A stretch of DNA of 64,000 nucleotides, taken from the NCBI GenBank assembly GCA_963836195.1, contig CAWIIX010000017.1:186001-250000 (forward strand), given 5' to 3'. The translations under genes were made by a program, and so were the position numbers. The notes under the pieces were generated by a model that saw nothing but the letters and a program-made list of their open reading frames with translations, searched no databases and was not told where the DNA came from. Position 1 is the stretch's first letter. Each line of letters begins with the position of its first letter. The DNA comes from Trebonia sp963836195 (GTDB lineage Bacteria; Actinomycetota; Actinomycetes; Streptosporangiales; Streptosporangiaceae). Shown piece after piece: positions 9,347 through 20,746 of this stretch.

Positions 9347-9616
9347 TCAGGCGGACTGGAGCTCGACGAGCTTCTTCGCGATCGCCGACTTGCGGTTCGC
9401 GGCCTGGTTCTTGTGGATGACGCCCTTGGAGACGGCCTTGTCCAGCTTGCGCGAGGCAACCTGCAGCGCGGAGGTCGCGGCCTCGACGTTGCCGGCCTCG
9501 ACGGCCTCGCGGAACTTGCGCACGTGGGTGCGGAGCTCCGACTTGACGGCCTTGTTGCGCTGGTGCGCCTTCTCGTTCTGCTTGTTGCGCTTGATCTGCG
9601 ACTTGATGTTCGCCAC
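9347..9616 (-). CDS. rpsT: 30S ribosomal protein S20
   Basis: An 89-residue basic protein starting VANIKSQIKRNKQNEKAHQRN, unmistakably S20, which binds 16S rRNA early in 30S assembly. GTG at 9614-9616 is the start because the homologous N-terminus begins there and a GAAGG site precedes it. It is convergent with holA. No frameshift is present in this highly expressed gene. Confidence 0.95.
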   Translation of the reverse strand: MANIKSQIKRNKQNEKAHQRNKAVKSELRTHVRKFREAVEAGNVEAATSALQVASRKLDKAVSKGVIHKNQAANRKSAIAKKLVELQSA

Positions 9617-9860
9617 GCGTGTCTGTCCTTCGTTGGATAAGTAAGTCTGCTTGACCCCGCCCCAGGGAACGGCCTGCCCGCCCCGAGCGGCATGCGGCAG
9701 CGTGAGAAGTGGGCGCGAACGCCAAGGATAGCCGACGCGCGGCACCGACCTCAAACCAACGGCGTTATCGCCCGCCGGGCCGCCGGCGGCGCCGCTCAGC
9801 GCCAGGACCGTGGTCGCATCACGATACCCTGATCACGCACTCGCACTATTTCATGGAAGC

Positions 9861-11774
<1,914 letters not shown>

Positions 11775-11938
11775 CCCCCCGGCCGGTCCCGTCCCAACGC
11801 CCCGGCGCCCGGCCGGTCCCGCCACTGGCTACCCAAGCCCGCCCGCCGGCCCCGTCACCCACGCCACCGGCGCCCAACCCACCCCGTCGGCCCCCAACCC
11901 ACCCCGCCAGGCCAAGCCCGCGCGCCCCGCCTGGGTGA

Positions 11939-11956
11939 TCGGATAACAGCAAGAAG
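11939..11956. repeat. Dispersed 18-mer, copy 2
   Basis: Identical to 2925-2942. It sits immediately downstream of the minus-strand gene ending at 11963, in a position suited to mRNA 3'-end formation. The preceding 11775-11938 is C-rich and holds nothing else that I can support. Confidence 0.5.
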
Positions 11957-11962
11957 TTGTAA

Positions 11963-12718
11963 TCAGTGGTTGTTGGCGGCCAGGGCGATGATGATCAGCG
12001 TCCAGATGCCGATGCCGAGGTAGCCGAGGACTAGCCCGGCGATCGCCATGCCCTCGCCGCGCTCGCCCGTCCGCTTGATCTGCTGACGGGCCAGGTGGCC
12101 GAGGATGACCGCCGGGACGGAGGCGAAGCCGAGCGTGAAGATCTCCGCGATCCCGCAGATGAGCGCCCCGATGGCAAGCCCGCTGGTGGGGTTGTTCACG
12201 ACCGGGTAGTAGCCGCCCGGGTACGGCATCACCCCGAAGGACGGGCCCGACGGCAGGTCGGCGACCACGGAACCGAGTTGTGCGTAGGTCCGGGCGCTCA
12301 TCGTCCGGGAGGCGCGCAGATCGAACTCTTCCTTGGTGATCCGGCCCTCGCCGAAGGCGGCCTTGAGCACGTCCATGGTCCGCTCGCGGTCGGCCGCGGC
12401 GGCGAGCATGCCGGGATGGACCGGCGGCTGCCCGTACGGCGGCTGTCCGTACGGGGCGGGCCCGTAGGGGGCCTGCGCGTACGGCGTGGCTTGCCCGTAC
12501 GGCGTGGCCTGCCCGTACGGGATGGTTTGCCCGTCAGGCGGGGCCTGCGCGTACGGCGGGACCTGACCGTAGGGCGGCACCTGGCCGTAGGACGGCGGAC
12601 CGTACGCCGGCTGCTCGTGTGCGGGCGGCTCGTAGGGTGACCGCTCGTAGGGGGACCGCTCGCCCGACTGCGGCGGCAACGGCAAACCGTCTGAATCAGG
12701 TGCTGGATCTGATGTCAC
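11963..12718 (-). CDS. DUF1707/DUF4190-type membrane protein with Tyr/Pro/Gln repeats
   Basis: The N-terminal 100 residues are degenerate PYGQ-type repeats (PPYGQVPPYGQ, TPYGQATPYGQ). A DUF1707/SHOCT-like helical segment follows (DRERTMDVLKAAFGEGRITKEEFDLR), then a DUF4190-type pair of membrane segments (SGLAIGALICGIAEIFTLGF and AIAGLVLGYLGIGIWTLIIIAL). Such proteins are common in actinobacterial membranes with no proven role. GTG at 12716-12718 follows a GGGAGG site. It is divergent from hemW. Confidence 0.75.
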   Translation of the reverse strand: MTSDPAPDSDGLPLPPQSGERSPYERSPYEPPAHEQPAYGPPSYGQVPPYGQVPPYAQAPPDGQTIPYGQATPYGQATPYAQAPYGPAPYGQPPYGQPPVHPGMLAAAADRERTMDVLKAAFGEGRITKEEFDLRASRTMSARTYAQLGSVVADLPSGPSFGVMPYPGGYYPVVNNPTSGLAIGALICGIAEIFTLGFASVPAVILGHLARQQIKRTGERGEGMAIAGLVLGYLGIGIWTLIIIALAANNH

Positions 12719-12766
12719 CAGTGCCTCCCGCCCGTGTTGTTCTGACCACAGCTTATCCTCGGCAGC

Positions 12767-13984
12767 ATGCCAGGAACGCTGCCGGACGGTGAACCGGTTC
12801 CGGATGACGGGTCGCTGCCGCCCATTGCGACCCAGGGCTTTGGAAATACCCCTTTCGGCGTATACGTACACGTGCCCTTCTGCCGCACCCGCTGCGGGTA
12901 CTGCGATTTCAACACCTACACCGCCACCGAACTGGGCGGCGGCGGCAGCCAGGCGGCCTACCCGGGGCTGATCGGGGCCGAGCTCGAACTGGCCGCCAGG
13001 ACGCTGCCAGCAGGCAGGACGCGCGTCTCGACGGTGTTCTTCGGCGGCGGCACGCCGACGCTGCTGCGCCCGGCCGAGATTGCCGGAATGCTCGCCGGCA
13101 TCGACCAGGCCATCGGCCTGGACAAAGACGCGGAAGTGACCGTCGAGGCGAACCCGGAATCCGTCGGCCCGGCCGAGCTCGAGCAATTGCGGGCGGGCGG
13201 TGTAACCAGGATCTCGTTCGGAATGCAGAGCTCGGTACCGCACGTGCTGCGGGTGCTCGAGCGCGAGCACCAGCCCGGCCGGCCCCTCGACTGCGTTCGC
13301 TGGGCCCGGGCGGCGGGCTTCGAGCAGGTCAGCCTCGACCTGATCTACGGGACGCCGGGGGAGAGCGACGACGACTGGCGGGCCTCGGTGACCGCCGCCC
13401 TCGAGGCGGACCCCGATCACGTCTCCGCCTACGCGCTGATCGTGGAGGACGGCACCCGGCTGGCGGCGAAGGTCCGCCGGGGCGAGATCGCCGCTCCCGA
13501 CGACGACGCGATGGCCGACCGGTACCTGATCGCGGACGACCTGCTGTCCTCGGCCGGGCTGCACTGGTACGAGCTCTCGAACTGGGCGCGGAACGAGAAG
13601 GCGTACTGCCGTCACAACATGCTCTACTGGACCGGCGGCGACTGGTGGGGGTGCGGCCCGGGGGCTCACAGCCACGTCGGCGGGGTCCGCTGGTGGAACG
13701 TCCGCCATCCGACCGCCTACGCGCAGCGCCTGGCGGCCGGCCACTCCCCGGCCGCCGCCCGCGAGCTGCTGACCGACGACGAGCGATCAATGGAGGAGAT
13801 CATGCTCCGGGCCCGGCTAGCCGAGGGACTGCCGCTGACACTGCTCGCCCCGGCCGCGTCGGCTCCGCTCGAACGGTTCCGCGCCGCCGCCCTCATCGAC
13901 GCGTCCGCCTACGCGTCCGGCCGCCTGGTGCTGACGCGCCAAGGCCGCCTGCTGGCCGACGCCGTCATCCGCGACCTCACCTAA
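12767..13984 (+). CDS. hemW: Radical SAM heme chaperone HemW
   Basis: A 405-residue radical SAM protein with the iron-sulfur ligand motif CRTRCGYCD near residue 44, FFGGGTPT, the HemW-typical YELSNWAR near the C-terminal third, and WWGCGPGAHS. Family knowledge: HemW (formerly called HemN-like) binds heme and delivers it to respiratory proteins. It has CXXXCXXC but not the extended N-terminus of true coproporphyrinogen dehydrogenase. It overlaps the convergent DUF3097 gene by 8 bases. Confidence 0.9.
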   Translation: MPGTLPDGEPVPDDGSLPPIATQGFGNTPFGVYVHVPFCRTRCGYCDFNTYTATELGGGGSQAAYPGLIGAELELAARTLPAGRTRVSTVFFGGGTPTLLRPAEIAGMLAGIDQAIGLDKDAEVTVEANPESVGPAELEQLRAGGVTRISFGMQSSVPHVLRVLEREHQPGRPLDCVRWARAAGFEQVSLDLIYGTPGESDDDWRASVTAALEADPDHVSAYALIVEDGTRLAAKVRRGEIAAPDDDAMADRYLIADDLLSSAGLHWYELSNWARNEKAYCRHNMLYWTGGDWWGCGPGAHSHVGGVRWWNVRHPTAYAQRLAAGHSPAAARELLTDDERSMEEIMLRARLAEGLPLTLLAPAASAPLERFRAAALIDASAYASGRLVLTRQGRLLADAVIRDLT

Positions 13985-14846
13985 GACGAGCGGGGGATAA
14001 CGCTGTCACGAAGTCGATGAGCTCCTCCACCCGGCCCAGCAGTTCCGGCTCCAGGTCGGCGTAGCTGGTCACCGAGCGCAGGATCCGCCGCCAGGCGAGC
14101 GCGACGTCGGCCGGGGTGGCGTGCGCCCAGCCGATCCGGCGCAGCACCCCTTCCTTCCACGGCTCGCCCCGGGGCACGTCCGGCCAGGCCGCCAGCCCGA
14201 CCGCGGCGGGCTTGACCGCCGACCAGATGTCGATGAACGGGTGGCCGACCACGAGCACGTCCGGGTTGGCGGCCACCGCGGCGGCGATCCGGCTCTCCTT
14301 GGACCCGGCCACGAGGTGGTCGACCAGCACCCCGAGCCGCTGCCGCGGCCCCGGCCGGAACTCGGCCACGATCGCCGCCAGGTCGTCGACGCCCTCCAGG
14401 TACTCGACCACGATGCCGACGTCGCGCAGGTCGTCGCCCCAGATCTTCTCCACCAGCTCGGCGTCGTGCTTGCCCTCGACGTAGATCCGGCTGGCCTTGG
14501 CGACCTTGGCCCGCTGCTGCGGTGCCGCGACCGACCCGGACGCCGTGCGGTTCACGGAAAACCCGGATTTGGTCGCCGCCGCGGCCGGTCGCGGCCTGAC
14601 CAGGGTGATCCGCTGCCCGTCGATCAGGAACGGGCCCGGAATCGGGAACACCCGGCGCTTGCCGTGCCGGTCCTCGAGCGTGACCGCGTCCTTCTCCAGC
14701 GCCACCACCGCGCCGCAGAAGCGCGCCTCGAAGTCCTCCACGACCAGGCCGGGCTCGGCTTCGACCTGGTCAACGGGCCCTTGCCCGGGCTTGGGCTTGC
14801 GGTTCTGAGGCGCGAGCACGTCACGCCCGTACTGTCGGCTCTGCAC
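13977..14846 (-). CDS. DUF3097 family protein, Toprim-like
   Basis: A 289-residue protein with the actinobacterial DUF3097 pattern: QYGRDVL near the N-terminus, GLVVEDFEARFCGAVVALE, then YVEGKHDAELVEKIWGDDLR and VDHLVAGSKESR. EGKHD resembles a Toprim-type acidic site, as in small topoisomerase/primase-like nucleotidyl enzymes, but no activity is established. GTG at 14844-14846 is chosen because an AGGG site precedes it and homology begins there. It is upstream of and divergent from hrcA. Confidence 0.8.
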   Translation of the reverse strand: MQSRQYGRDVLAPQNRKPKPGQGPVDQVEAEPGLVVEDFEARFCGAVVALEKDAVTLEDRHGKRRVFPIPGPFLIDGQRITLVRPRPAAAATKSGFSVNRTASGSVAAPQQRAKVAKASRIYVEGKHDAELVEKIWGDDLRDVGIVVEYLEGVDDLAAIVAEFRPGPRQRLGVLVDHLVAGSKESRIAAAVAANPDVLVVGHPFIDIWSAVKPAAVGLAAWPDVPRGEPWKEGVLRRIGWAHATPADVALAWRRILRSVTSYADLEPELLGRVEELIDFVTALSPARLR

Positions 14847-14980
14847 CAGAGTTACCCTAATCCAGCCGGCCCGCCCGAGCCGGGAGACTCGCCCGGGCGA
14901 CCCTGTCCGGCTCTCGATCGCCGCCCGGAAGCGTGACCCAACCGTTCTTGCCGTCCGGAGACTCTCGTGAGCAAATAGAA

Positions 14981-15007
14981 TTGGCACTCAGAGACACAGA
15001 GTGCCAA
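14981..15007. promoter_or_regulatory. CIRCE operator (HrcA binding site)
   Basis: TTGGCACTC, nine bases, GAGTGCCAA: a perfect inverted repeat matching the CIRCE consensus apart from one symmetrical change. The right arm overlaps the hrcA ribosome binding site by two bases, so HrcA binding could block transcription of its own operon. Confidence 0.93.
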
Positions 15008-15020
15008 GGAGGTGAACACG

Positions 15021-16025
15021 GTGCTTGACGATCGGAAGCTCGCGGTACTTCGCGCGATAGTCGAGGACTACGTGTCCACCACTGAACCGGTGGGGTCGAA
15101 GTCGCTCGTTGACAGGCACGGACTTGACGTGTCGCCCGCGACGATCCGCAATGACATGGCGGTCCTCGAGGACCAGGGGTTCATCGCCCAGCCGCACACT
15201 AGCGCCGGGCGGATCCCCACCGAGAAGGGATACCGGCTGTTCGTCGACCGGCTGTCGTCGATCAAGCCGATGTCCGGGGCCGAGCGCCGGGCGATCGAGG
15301 CGTTCCTGGCCGGGGCGTACAGCCTCGACGAGATCGTGGCGCGGACGGTTCGGCTGCTGGCCCAGCTGACCAGGCAGGTGGCGGTGGTCCAGTACCCGTC
15401 GCTGTCCCGGTCGGCGGTCCGGCACATCGAGCTCGTCTCGCTCACCCCCCAGCGGGTGCTGCTGGTGCTGATCACCGACACCGGCCGGGTCGAGCAGGTC
15501 ACGGTGGACCTGCCGGACGCGTCCGAGCCGGAGTCGATCGCGCATCTGCGCGCGGTGCTGAACGCGTGCCTGGATGGTCATAAGCTGTCCGACGCGGCCG
15601 CGACCGTCGTCGGGCTGGCGGACCGCATCCCCGCGCCCGAGCGGTCGAACGCCGGGGCGGTCTTCTCCGCGCTGCTCGACAGCCTCGCCGAGCGGCACGA
15701 GGAACGCGTGGTGTTTGGCGGCGCGGCCAACCTGGCCGCCCCCGATTTCGGCAAGGGGCTCCGTGACGTGCTCGAAGCACTGGAGGAACAAGTGGTACTG
15801 ATGCGCCTCCTCGGTGAGGCCGCCAGCCCGTCCGCCCTGACCGTCAGAATCGGCGCGGAGACGGGCCTGCAGGGCGCGTCCGTGGTGACCGCCGCGTACG
15901 GCGCGGGCGGGCAGGTCGTGGCCAAGCTCGGCGTGCTCGGGCCTACCAGGATGGACTACCCGGGCACGATGGGCGCGGTGCGCGCGGTGGCCAGGTACGT
16001 CGGCCAGATTCTCGGGGAGTCATAG
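15021..16025 (+). CDS. hrcA: Heat-inducible transcription repressor HrcA
   Basis: A 334-residue protein with the N-terminal winged helix (LAVLRAIVEDYVSTTEPVGSK, SPATIRNDMAVLE, TSAGRIPTEKGYR) and the dimerisation/GAF-like core of HrcA. It represses heat-shock operons through CIRCE, present directly upstream, so it is autoregulated. GTG 15021 is preferred over GTG 15012 because the AAGGAGG site at 15006-15012 overlaps the earlier codon and spaces correctly to 15021. The stop overlaps the dnaJ start by one base. Confidence 0.95.
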   Translation: MLDDRKLAVLRAIVEDYVSTTEPVGSKSLVDRHGLDVSPATIRNDMAVLEDQGFIAQPHTSAGRIPTEKGYRLFVDRLSSIKPMSGAERRAIEAFLAGAYSLDEIVARTVRLLAQLTRQVAVVQYPSLSRSAVRHIELVSLTPQRVLLVLITDTGRVEQVTVDLPDASEPESIAHLRAVLNACLDGHKLSDAAATVVGLADRIPAPERSNAGAVFSALLDSLAERHEERVVFGGAANLAAPDFGKGLRDVLEALEEQVVLMRLLGEAASPSALTVRIGAETGLQGASVVTAAYGAGGQVVAKLGVLGPTRMDYPGTMGAVRAVARYVGQILGES

Positions 16026-17173
16026 TGGCTGAGGACTATTACGCGCTGCTCGGCGTGCGGCGCGACGCCTCGCAGGACGAGATCAAGCGGGCCTACCGCA
16101 GGCTGGCCCGCGAACTGCACCCGGACGTCAACCCTGACCCGGAGACGCAGGAGAAGTTCAAGGAGATCAACCAGGCCTACGAGGTCCTCCAGGACACCGA
16201 CAAGCGCCAGATGTACGACATGGGCGGCGATCCGTTCGCCGCCGCCGGGGCGGGCGCGGGCGGGTTCGGCGGGTTCGGCACGGCCGGCTTCCCGTTCAGC
16301 GAGTTCGTCGACGCGGTCTTCGGCGCGACCGGGCAGGCCTCGCGCGGCCCGCGGTCGCGGGCCCGGCGCGGCCGCAACGCGACGATCAGGATCGAGCTCG
16401 ACCTGTCGGAGTGCGCCTTCGGCGCGACCCGCGAGCTGACGGTGGACACCGCGGTGGTCTGCCCGACCTGTTCTGGTGAGGGCACCGCGCCGGGCACTCA
16501 CCCGGTGACGTGCGAGGTCTGCCAGGGCCGGGGCGAGATCAGCCAGGTCCGGCGGTCCTTCCTCGGCCAGGTGGTGACCAGCCAGCCCTGCCCGAACTGC
16601 GGCGGCTACGGCACCGTGCTGCCCCGGCCGTGCCCGGAGTGCGACGGCGACGGCCGGGTGCGCAGCCGGCGGACGATGAAGGTGCGGATCCCGGCCGGAG
16701 TCGAGGACGGGACGCACATCCAGCTGGCCGGCGAGGGCGAGACCGGCCCCGGCGGCGGCCCCCCCGGAGACCTGTTCCTCGAGGTGGTGCAGAAGCCGCA
16801 CGCGATCTTCGAGCGGCAGGGCGACGACCTGCACTGCACGCTGACGATCCCGATGGTGGCGGCCGCCCTCGGCGCGACCGTGTCGGTGGAATCGCTGGAC
16901 GGCCCGAATGACGTGGACGTCCGCCCCGGCACCCAGTCCGGGCAGGTTCTCCCGCTGTACGGCCTCGGGGTCAAGCACCTGAACGGCAGCGGTCGCGGCG
17001 ACCTGATCATCCACGTCACGGTGGAGACCCCGAGCCGCCTCGACCCCGAGCAGGAGAAGCTGCTGCGCGACCTGGCCAAGCTTCGCGGCGAGGAGGCGCC
17101 CCCGGGCAAGTTCCAGCCGGGCCAGCAGGGCTTCTTCTCCCGCCTCCGCGACGCCTTCAACGGCCGCTTATAG
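16025..17173 (+). CDS. dnaJ: Chaperone protein DnaJ (DnaJ2 type)
   Basis: A 382-residue type I DnaJ: J domain with HPD at about residues 32-34, Gly/Phe-rich linker at about 72-95, and four CxxCxGxG-like zinc repeats (CPTCSGEG, CEVCQGRG, CPNCGGYG, CPECDGDG) at about 147-215. C-terminal substrate-binding domains follow. It stimulates DnaK ATPase. Its overlap with hrcA (TAGTG) shows co-transcription and therefore CIRCE control. Confidence 0.95.
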   Translation: MAEDYYALLGVRRDASQDEIKRAYRRLARELHPDVNPDPETQEKFKEINQAYEVLQDTDKRQMYDMGGDPFAAAGAGAGGFGGFGTAGFPFSEFVDAVFGATGQASRGPRSRARRGRNATIRIELDLSECAFGATRELTVDTAVVCPTCSGEGTAPGTHPVTCEVCQGRGEISQVRRSFLGQVVTSQPCPNCGGYGTVLPRPCPECDGDGRVRSRRTMKVRIPAGVEDGTHIQLAGEGETGPGGGPPGDLFLEVVQKPHAIFERQGDDLHCTLTIPMVAAALGATVSVESLDGPNDVDVRPGTQSGQVLPLYGLGVKHLNGSGRGDLIIHVTVETPSRLDPEQEKLLRDLAKLRGEEAPPGKFQPGQQGFFSRLRDAFNGRL

Positions 17174-17216
17174 GTGTTACCCCCGCTAGCCAAGACGGCG
17201 GTCACCGGCGGCCGGC

Positions 17217-17248
17217 GGCGAGCGGGGAAAATGGCGAGCGGGGAAAAT
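17217..17248. repeat. Perfect 16-bp tandem duplication
   Basis: GGCGAGCGGGGAAAAT occurs twice head to tail in the convergent gap between dnaJ and rsmE. Read on the minus strand each unit starts ATTTT, so it may contribute to ending rsmE transcription. Confidence 0.6.
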
Positions 17249-17252
17249 ACAG

Positions 17253-18005
17253 CTACCAGCGGGCGGTGCGGGCGAGCAGGGTCGCCGCCCCGACCGCGCC
17301 GGCGGTGGACGTGCGCAGCACGGTCGGGCCCAGCCGGGCCTCGATCGCGCCGGCGGCGCCGAGGGCGGCCCGCTCGGCCGGGCTGATGCCGCCCTCGGGG
17401 CCGACGATCAGCATGATGTCGCCCTCGTCGGGCAGCTCCAGCTGGTGCAGCCTGAGCGTCGCGTCCGCCTCCAGGACGATCGCGCAGGCGGCGCCCGGCA
17501 CCCGTTTCGCGAGGGCGGCGGTGGTGGCCGGGACCGCGATCTCGGGGAGCCAGGCGCGGCGCGACTGCTTGGCGGCCTCGCGGGCGGTGGAGCGCCACTT
17601 GGCCAGGGCGCGCTCGCCCCGCTCGCCCTGCCACCGGGTGATAGAGCGCTCGGCCGACCAGGGAAGCACGACGTCGACGCCGACCTCGGTCATCAGCTCG
17701 ACCGCGAGCTCGCCCCGGTCGCCCTTCGGCAGTGCCTGCGCGACGACCAGCCGCGGCTGCGGCGGGGCGACCGCCTGCGTCCGCCGGATCTCGATGCTGA
17801 CCGAGTCCTTGCCGACGGCGGTGACCACTCCCTCGGCCAGCGTCCCGGCGCCGTCGCTGACGTCCGCGCGCTCGCCCGCCCGCAGGCGGCGCACCGTGGC
17901 CGCATGATGGCCCTCGGGGCCGGTCAACGTCAGCGCCGGCCCGCTCAGCTCGCCGGGCGTGACCAGGAAGACCGGCGGCCCTGCCACCGGCGGGAGCGAT
18001 TCCAT
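17253..18005 (-). CDS. rsmE: 16S rRNA (uracil(1498)-N(3))-methyltransferase RsmE
   Basis: About 250 residues with the RsmE hallmarks: N-terminal PUA-like part (GPEGHHAATVRRLRAGE), QALPKGDRGE, EAAKQSRRAWLPE and the SPOUT knot segment LIVGPEGGISPAERAAL, ending in LRTSTAGAVGAATLL. It methylates U1498 in the decoding centre. ATG at 18003-18005 fits the family N-terminus; an ATG three codons earlier is possible. The pairing with dnaJ is a common actinobacterial order. Confidence 0.92.
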   Translation of the reverse strand: MESLPPVAGPPVFLVTPGELSGPALTLTGPEGHHAATVRRLRAGERADVSDGAGTLAEGVVTAVGKDSVSIEIRRTQAVAPPQPRLVVAQALPKGDRGELAVELMTEVGVDVVLPWSAERSITRWQGERGERALAKWRSTAREAAKQSRRAWLPEIAVPATTAALAKRVPGAACAIVLEADATLRLHQLELPDEGDIMLIVGPEGGISPAERAALGAAGAIEARLGPTVLRTSTAGAVGAATLLARTARW

Positions 18006-18138
18006 GCCGGCCACAGTAGCGCCGGGCGCGATGCCGACGGGACGCGCGGGCCCGTCCGCGCCCGGCGGGCGGCCGACCCGGGCGCCCGACGCAGCAGCCC
18101 GACGCAGGCGCCCGACCCGGGCGGCCGACCCGGGCGCC

Positions 18139-19253
18139 TTACGAGGAAGGCGTCGACGTGCTGGTGAGCGTATTGGCGCCGTTGCTGACGGCGCCGGTGT
18201 CGAGCCGGGCCGGTCGGGGACGCCGTCGGGCTGCCGCTGCCGCTATCGGTCGGCATGATCGTCGGCGTCGGCGTGGTCGTCGGCGTCGGCGAGATGGTCG
18301 GCGTCGGGGACGTGGCGCCGACGGTGGGCGACGCCGGGGTGCTGGGGGAGCCGCTCGACGTGTCCGGGCTGGGCGTGACCGACGGGGTCGACGTCGTGCA
18401 GGTCGGGGTCGGGGTGGGGGTCGGCGACGGCCGGGCGGACGAGGTGAGGCTCCGCGCCAGCAGCTCCTCGCTGGCGGAGACGGCCGAGGTCGCGGTGTCG
18501 GTCACCGGCGTCACCGCGGGAGCGGACGAGCCCGCCGCCGCGCTCGTCACGGCCGTCGTGACGGCTGCCGTGCAGGTCGCGGACGTGGTCGGGCGCGGTG
18601 ACGCCGCACCGCTGGACGAGGTCGAGCCCGTGCCCTGGGTCGGGCCGTGAGCGCCCGACGGGGTCGCGCCCGCACCCGGTGAGCCGCTTCCGTTGCTGGT
18701 CGGCGAGCCGTCGCCGTCGGTCCCGGCGCCGCCGCGGCCGCGCGGGACCGCCGCCGCTCAGCACGGTGTTGCTCGCCTGGATGATGGCCTGCCGGAAGGG
18801 CTGCACGCCGAACGAGACGCTGGCGATGATCGCGATCGCGGCCAGCACGCCGACCGGCCGCAGCCAGCTGACGCCCACCGCGGGGGCGGTGCGCGGGGGA
18901 CCGGGCCGGGCCGGTCCTGAGCAGCTCGCCCGGGCGCGGCAGCCGCCGCAGCCGGGGCAACGGCAACCGCGGCATCCGGGACGGCACGCCGCCGGCCCCG
19001 CGCCTCCGGCCGCCGCGGGCAGCGCGGTCGGCCAGGCCCAGCTCCATTGCCAGGACCAGTGCCCGCGCCAGACCCAGTGCCTGGCCGCGCCGAGGGCGTC
19101 GGCGCCGACGGTGAGCAGCCACGGCCGGGGCGGGCGGTCGCCGATCCTGGCGCGGATCCGCTCGAGCCCGTCGGCGCCCGGCTCGATGTGGCCGAGGGCC
19201 TCGGCCAGGCCACGTCTCAGCGTCTCCTCGAAGCCGTCCTCTGGTGTGGTCAT
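18139..19253 (-). CDS. Putative membrane partner of ECF sigma factor, Ser/Thr/Pro-rich, at least two +1 shifts
   Basis: It starts MTTPEDGFEETLRRGLAEALGHIEPG 31 bases after the sigma gene stop. A charged N-terminal domain (LERIRARIGDRP) is followed by one membrane helix (VGVLAAIAIIASVSFGVQ) and then a long Ser/Thr/Pro/Gly-rich extracytoplasmic tail with SPTPTPTPT-like repeats. This is the architecture of unnamed proteins paired with SigE-family ECF factors in actinobacteria; an anti-sigma role is inference. Extra bases at 18746 and 18211 must be removed to reach the TAA at 18139. Between about 18890 and 19030 a second frame has better third-position GC, so the Cys-rich reading there may be false. 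Confidence 0.55.
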
Positions 19254-19283
19254 GTCGTCACCAGCCTGCCCTCGTCGGCCGCG

Positions 19284-20336
19284 TCATGACGTCTCCTGGG
19301 TCAGCATCGTCTTCAGCGACGCCATCGCCCGGGCCGTGTGGCTCTTCACCGCGCCCTTGCTGATCCCCATCGCCGGGCGATGTCGGCCTCGGAGAAGTCC
19401 GCGTAGTAGCGCAGGGCGATGGCCTCACGCTGCCGCTCGGGCAGCGCGCGCAGCGCCGCCGCGACCGCCGAGCGCTCGAGGATCGCGAGCGCGGCGTGCT
19501 CGGCGCTCGGCTCGTCCGGCGCGGGCTTAGGCGCGTGCAGGTCGACGACCTTGCGATGCCGCAGCACCGACCGCGACTTGTTGACCACCGTCTGCCGGAG
19601 GTACTGCAGGGCCCGCTCCGAGTCGCGCAGCCGTCGCGACGCCAGGTGCATCGCCTCGAAGGCGTCTTGCACCACTTCCTCAGCCGTCTGCACGTCGTGC
19701 ACCAGCAGCACCGCGAGCCGGACGAGCGAGTGGTAATGGCCGTGATAGATCTCGGTGACAACATCGGCGGCGGCCCAGACGGCAGGCTGAGGCTGCTCCT
19801 CGGCATCGAACGCGCTGGTGGCGGACGTGTCAGAGGCGAGCGCTTGGTCATCGGGCGCGATCTCAGGCAGGATCGCGGCCTCCGAGAGTGTTGCCGTCAC
19901 CCCTGTAGGACGCGGATGGGCCTCGGGAGGTTCACCGTCTGTGTCGAGGTTTATGGATTTTTCGGGGTCTTCTGGGACATCTTCTGCGTGTCCCGACACA
20001 TCGGCCTGTTCCCGTTCCAACCCCCCCGTGTCCTCAGAGACCAAGGCGTCCTCTGAGGCCAAAGTGTCCTCTGAGACCAAGGTGTCTTCTGTAACCGAAG
20101 CGTCTTCAGAGACCAAAGTGTCTTGTGAGACCAGAGCGTCTGCAGAGGCCAAGGCGTCTTCGGCCGCGCTGCCGTTTGCCGCGGCAAGGTCCCCGTCCGA
20201 ACCGCCGTCCGGGCCGTCCGGGACCGGACGGGCCGGACGGCTCAGTCGAAGGCGCGCGAACTGGGTCCGCGGTGCGCTTGCCGCGGACAGATGCCGTGGA
20301 CTCGGTGGCGACCACGGTGTTCACGGGCTTAGCCAC
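19284..20336 (-). CDS. SigE-family ECF RNA polymerase sigma factor with repeat-rich N-terminus, two shifts
   Basis: The C-terminal half is a clear ECF factor: region 2 (YHSLVRLAVLLVHDVQTAEEVVQDAFEAMHLASRRLRD) and region 4 (LPERQREAIALRYYADFSEADIAR, then MGISKGAVKSH after correction). The N-terminal 150 residues are an acidic low-complexity extension with 6-residue repeats of the SEDTLV type, coded by an 18-bp DNA repeat at about 20035-20150. One extra base at 20219 and one apparently missing base near 19373 interrupt the frame. GTG at 20334-20336 is the most upstream plausible start; GTG at about 20324 is an alternative. The downstream gene is its likely regulator. Confidence 0.7.
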
Positions 20337-20746
20337 CGCGCCCGTGCCGCTTCCGCCCCGCGCCGCCCAACGGTCCGCGCAGCTGAACGCGGCGCGGTGT
20401 GACGATCATGTGCTGCCAGACCCACATTCGGTAACTCCACCCCAGAAACCGCCGCAGGATTGCGGAAAGACAAGAATAACCGTCATGCCGGGTGTAGGCG
20501 GCACTTAAGAGGATGATGTGCGAAGTGGATCGTGAGTTTTCTGCCGTGTACTGATGAGTAATAGGTTGCGTGCGGGTTAATGACTCGTCAGGCAACCAAC
20601 GGCCGCGCCGCCCTGTCGCCGACTCGATGTCATCCATTGAAATGTCCTCGCCGCGCCCACCGCGCCACGCCGACCGCCCCGCGCCGACCGCAGGCCGATC
20701 CCGGTGCCACGGCACGTCCGGCACCGTGCGCTACCACCGGGCCACT
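20337..20746. promoter_or_regulatory. Divergent promoter region of sigma gene and HIT gene
   Basis: About 410 bases with AT-richer patches around 20450-20580, likely holding the promoter of the sigma gene. No reading frame here has good codon usage and I see no recognisable operator. Confidence 0.3.

Noticed and set aside
18890..19030. Cys-rich segment (CRPGCRGCRCPGCGGC) in the sigma partner, tempting as a metal-binding anti-sigma site
   Set aside because: An alternative frame has better third-position GC across the same bases, and the gene already holds frameshifts, so the cysteines are probably a misreading.
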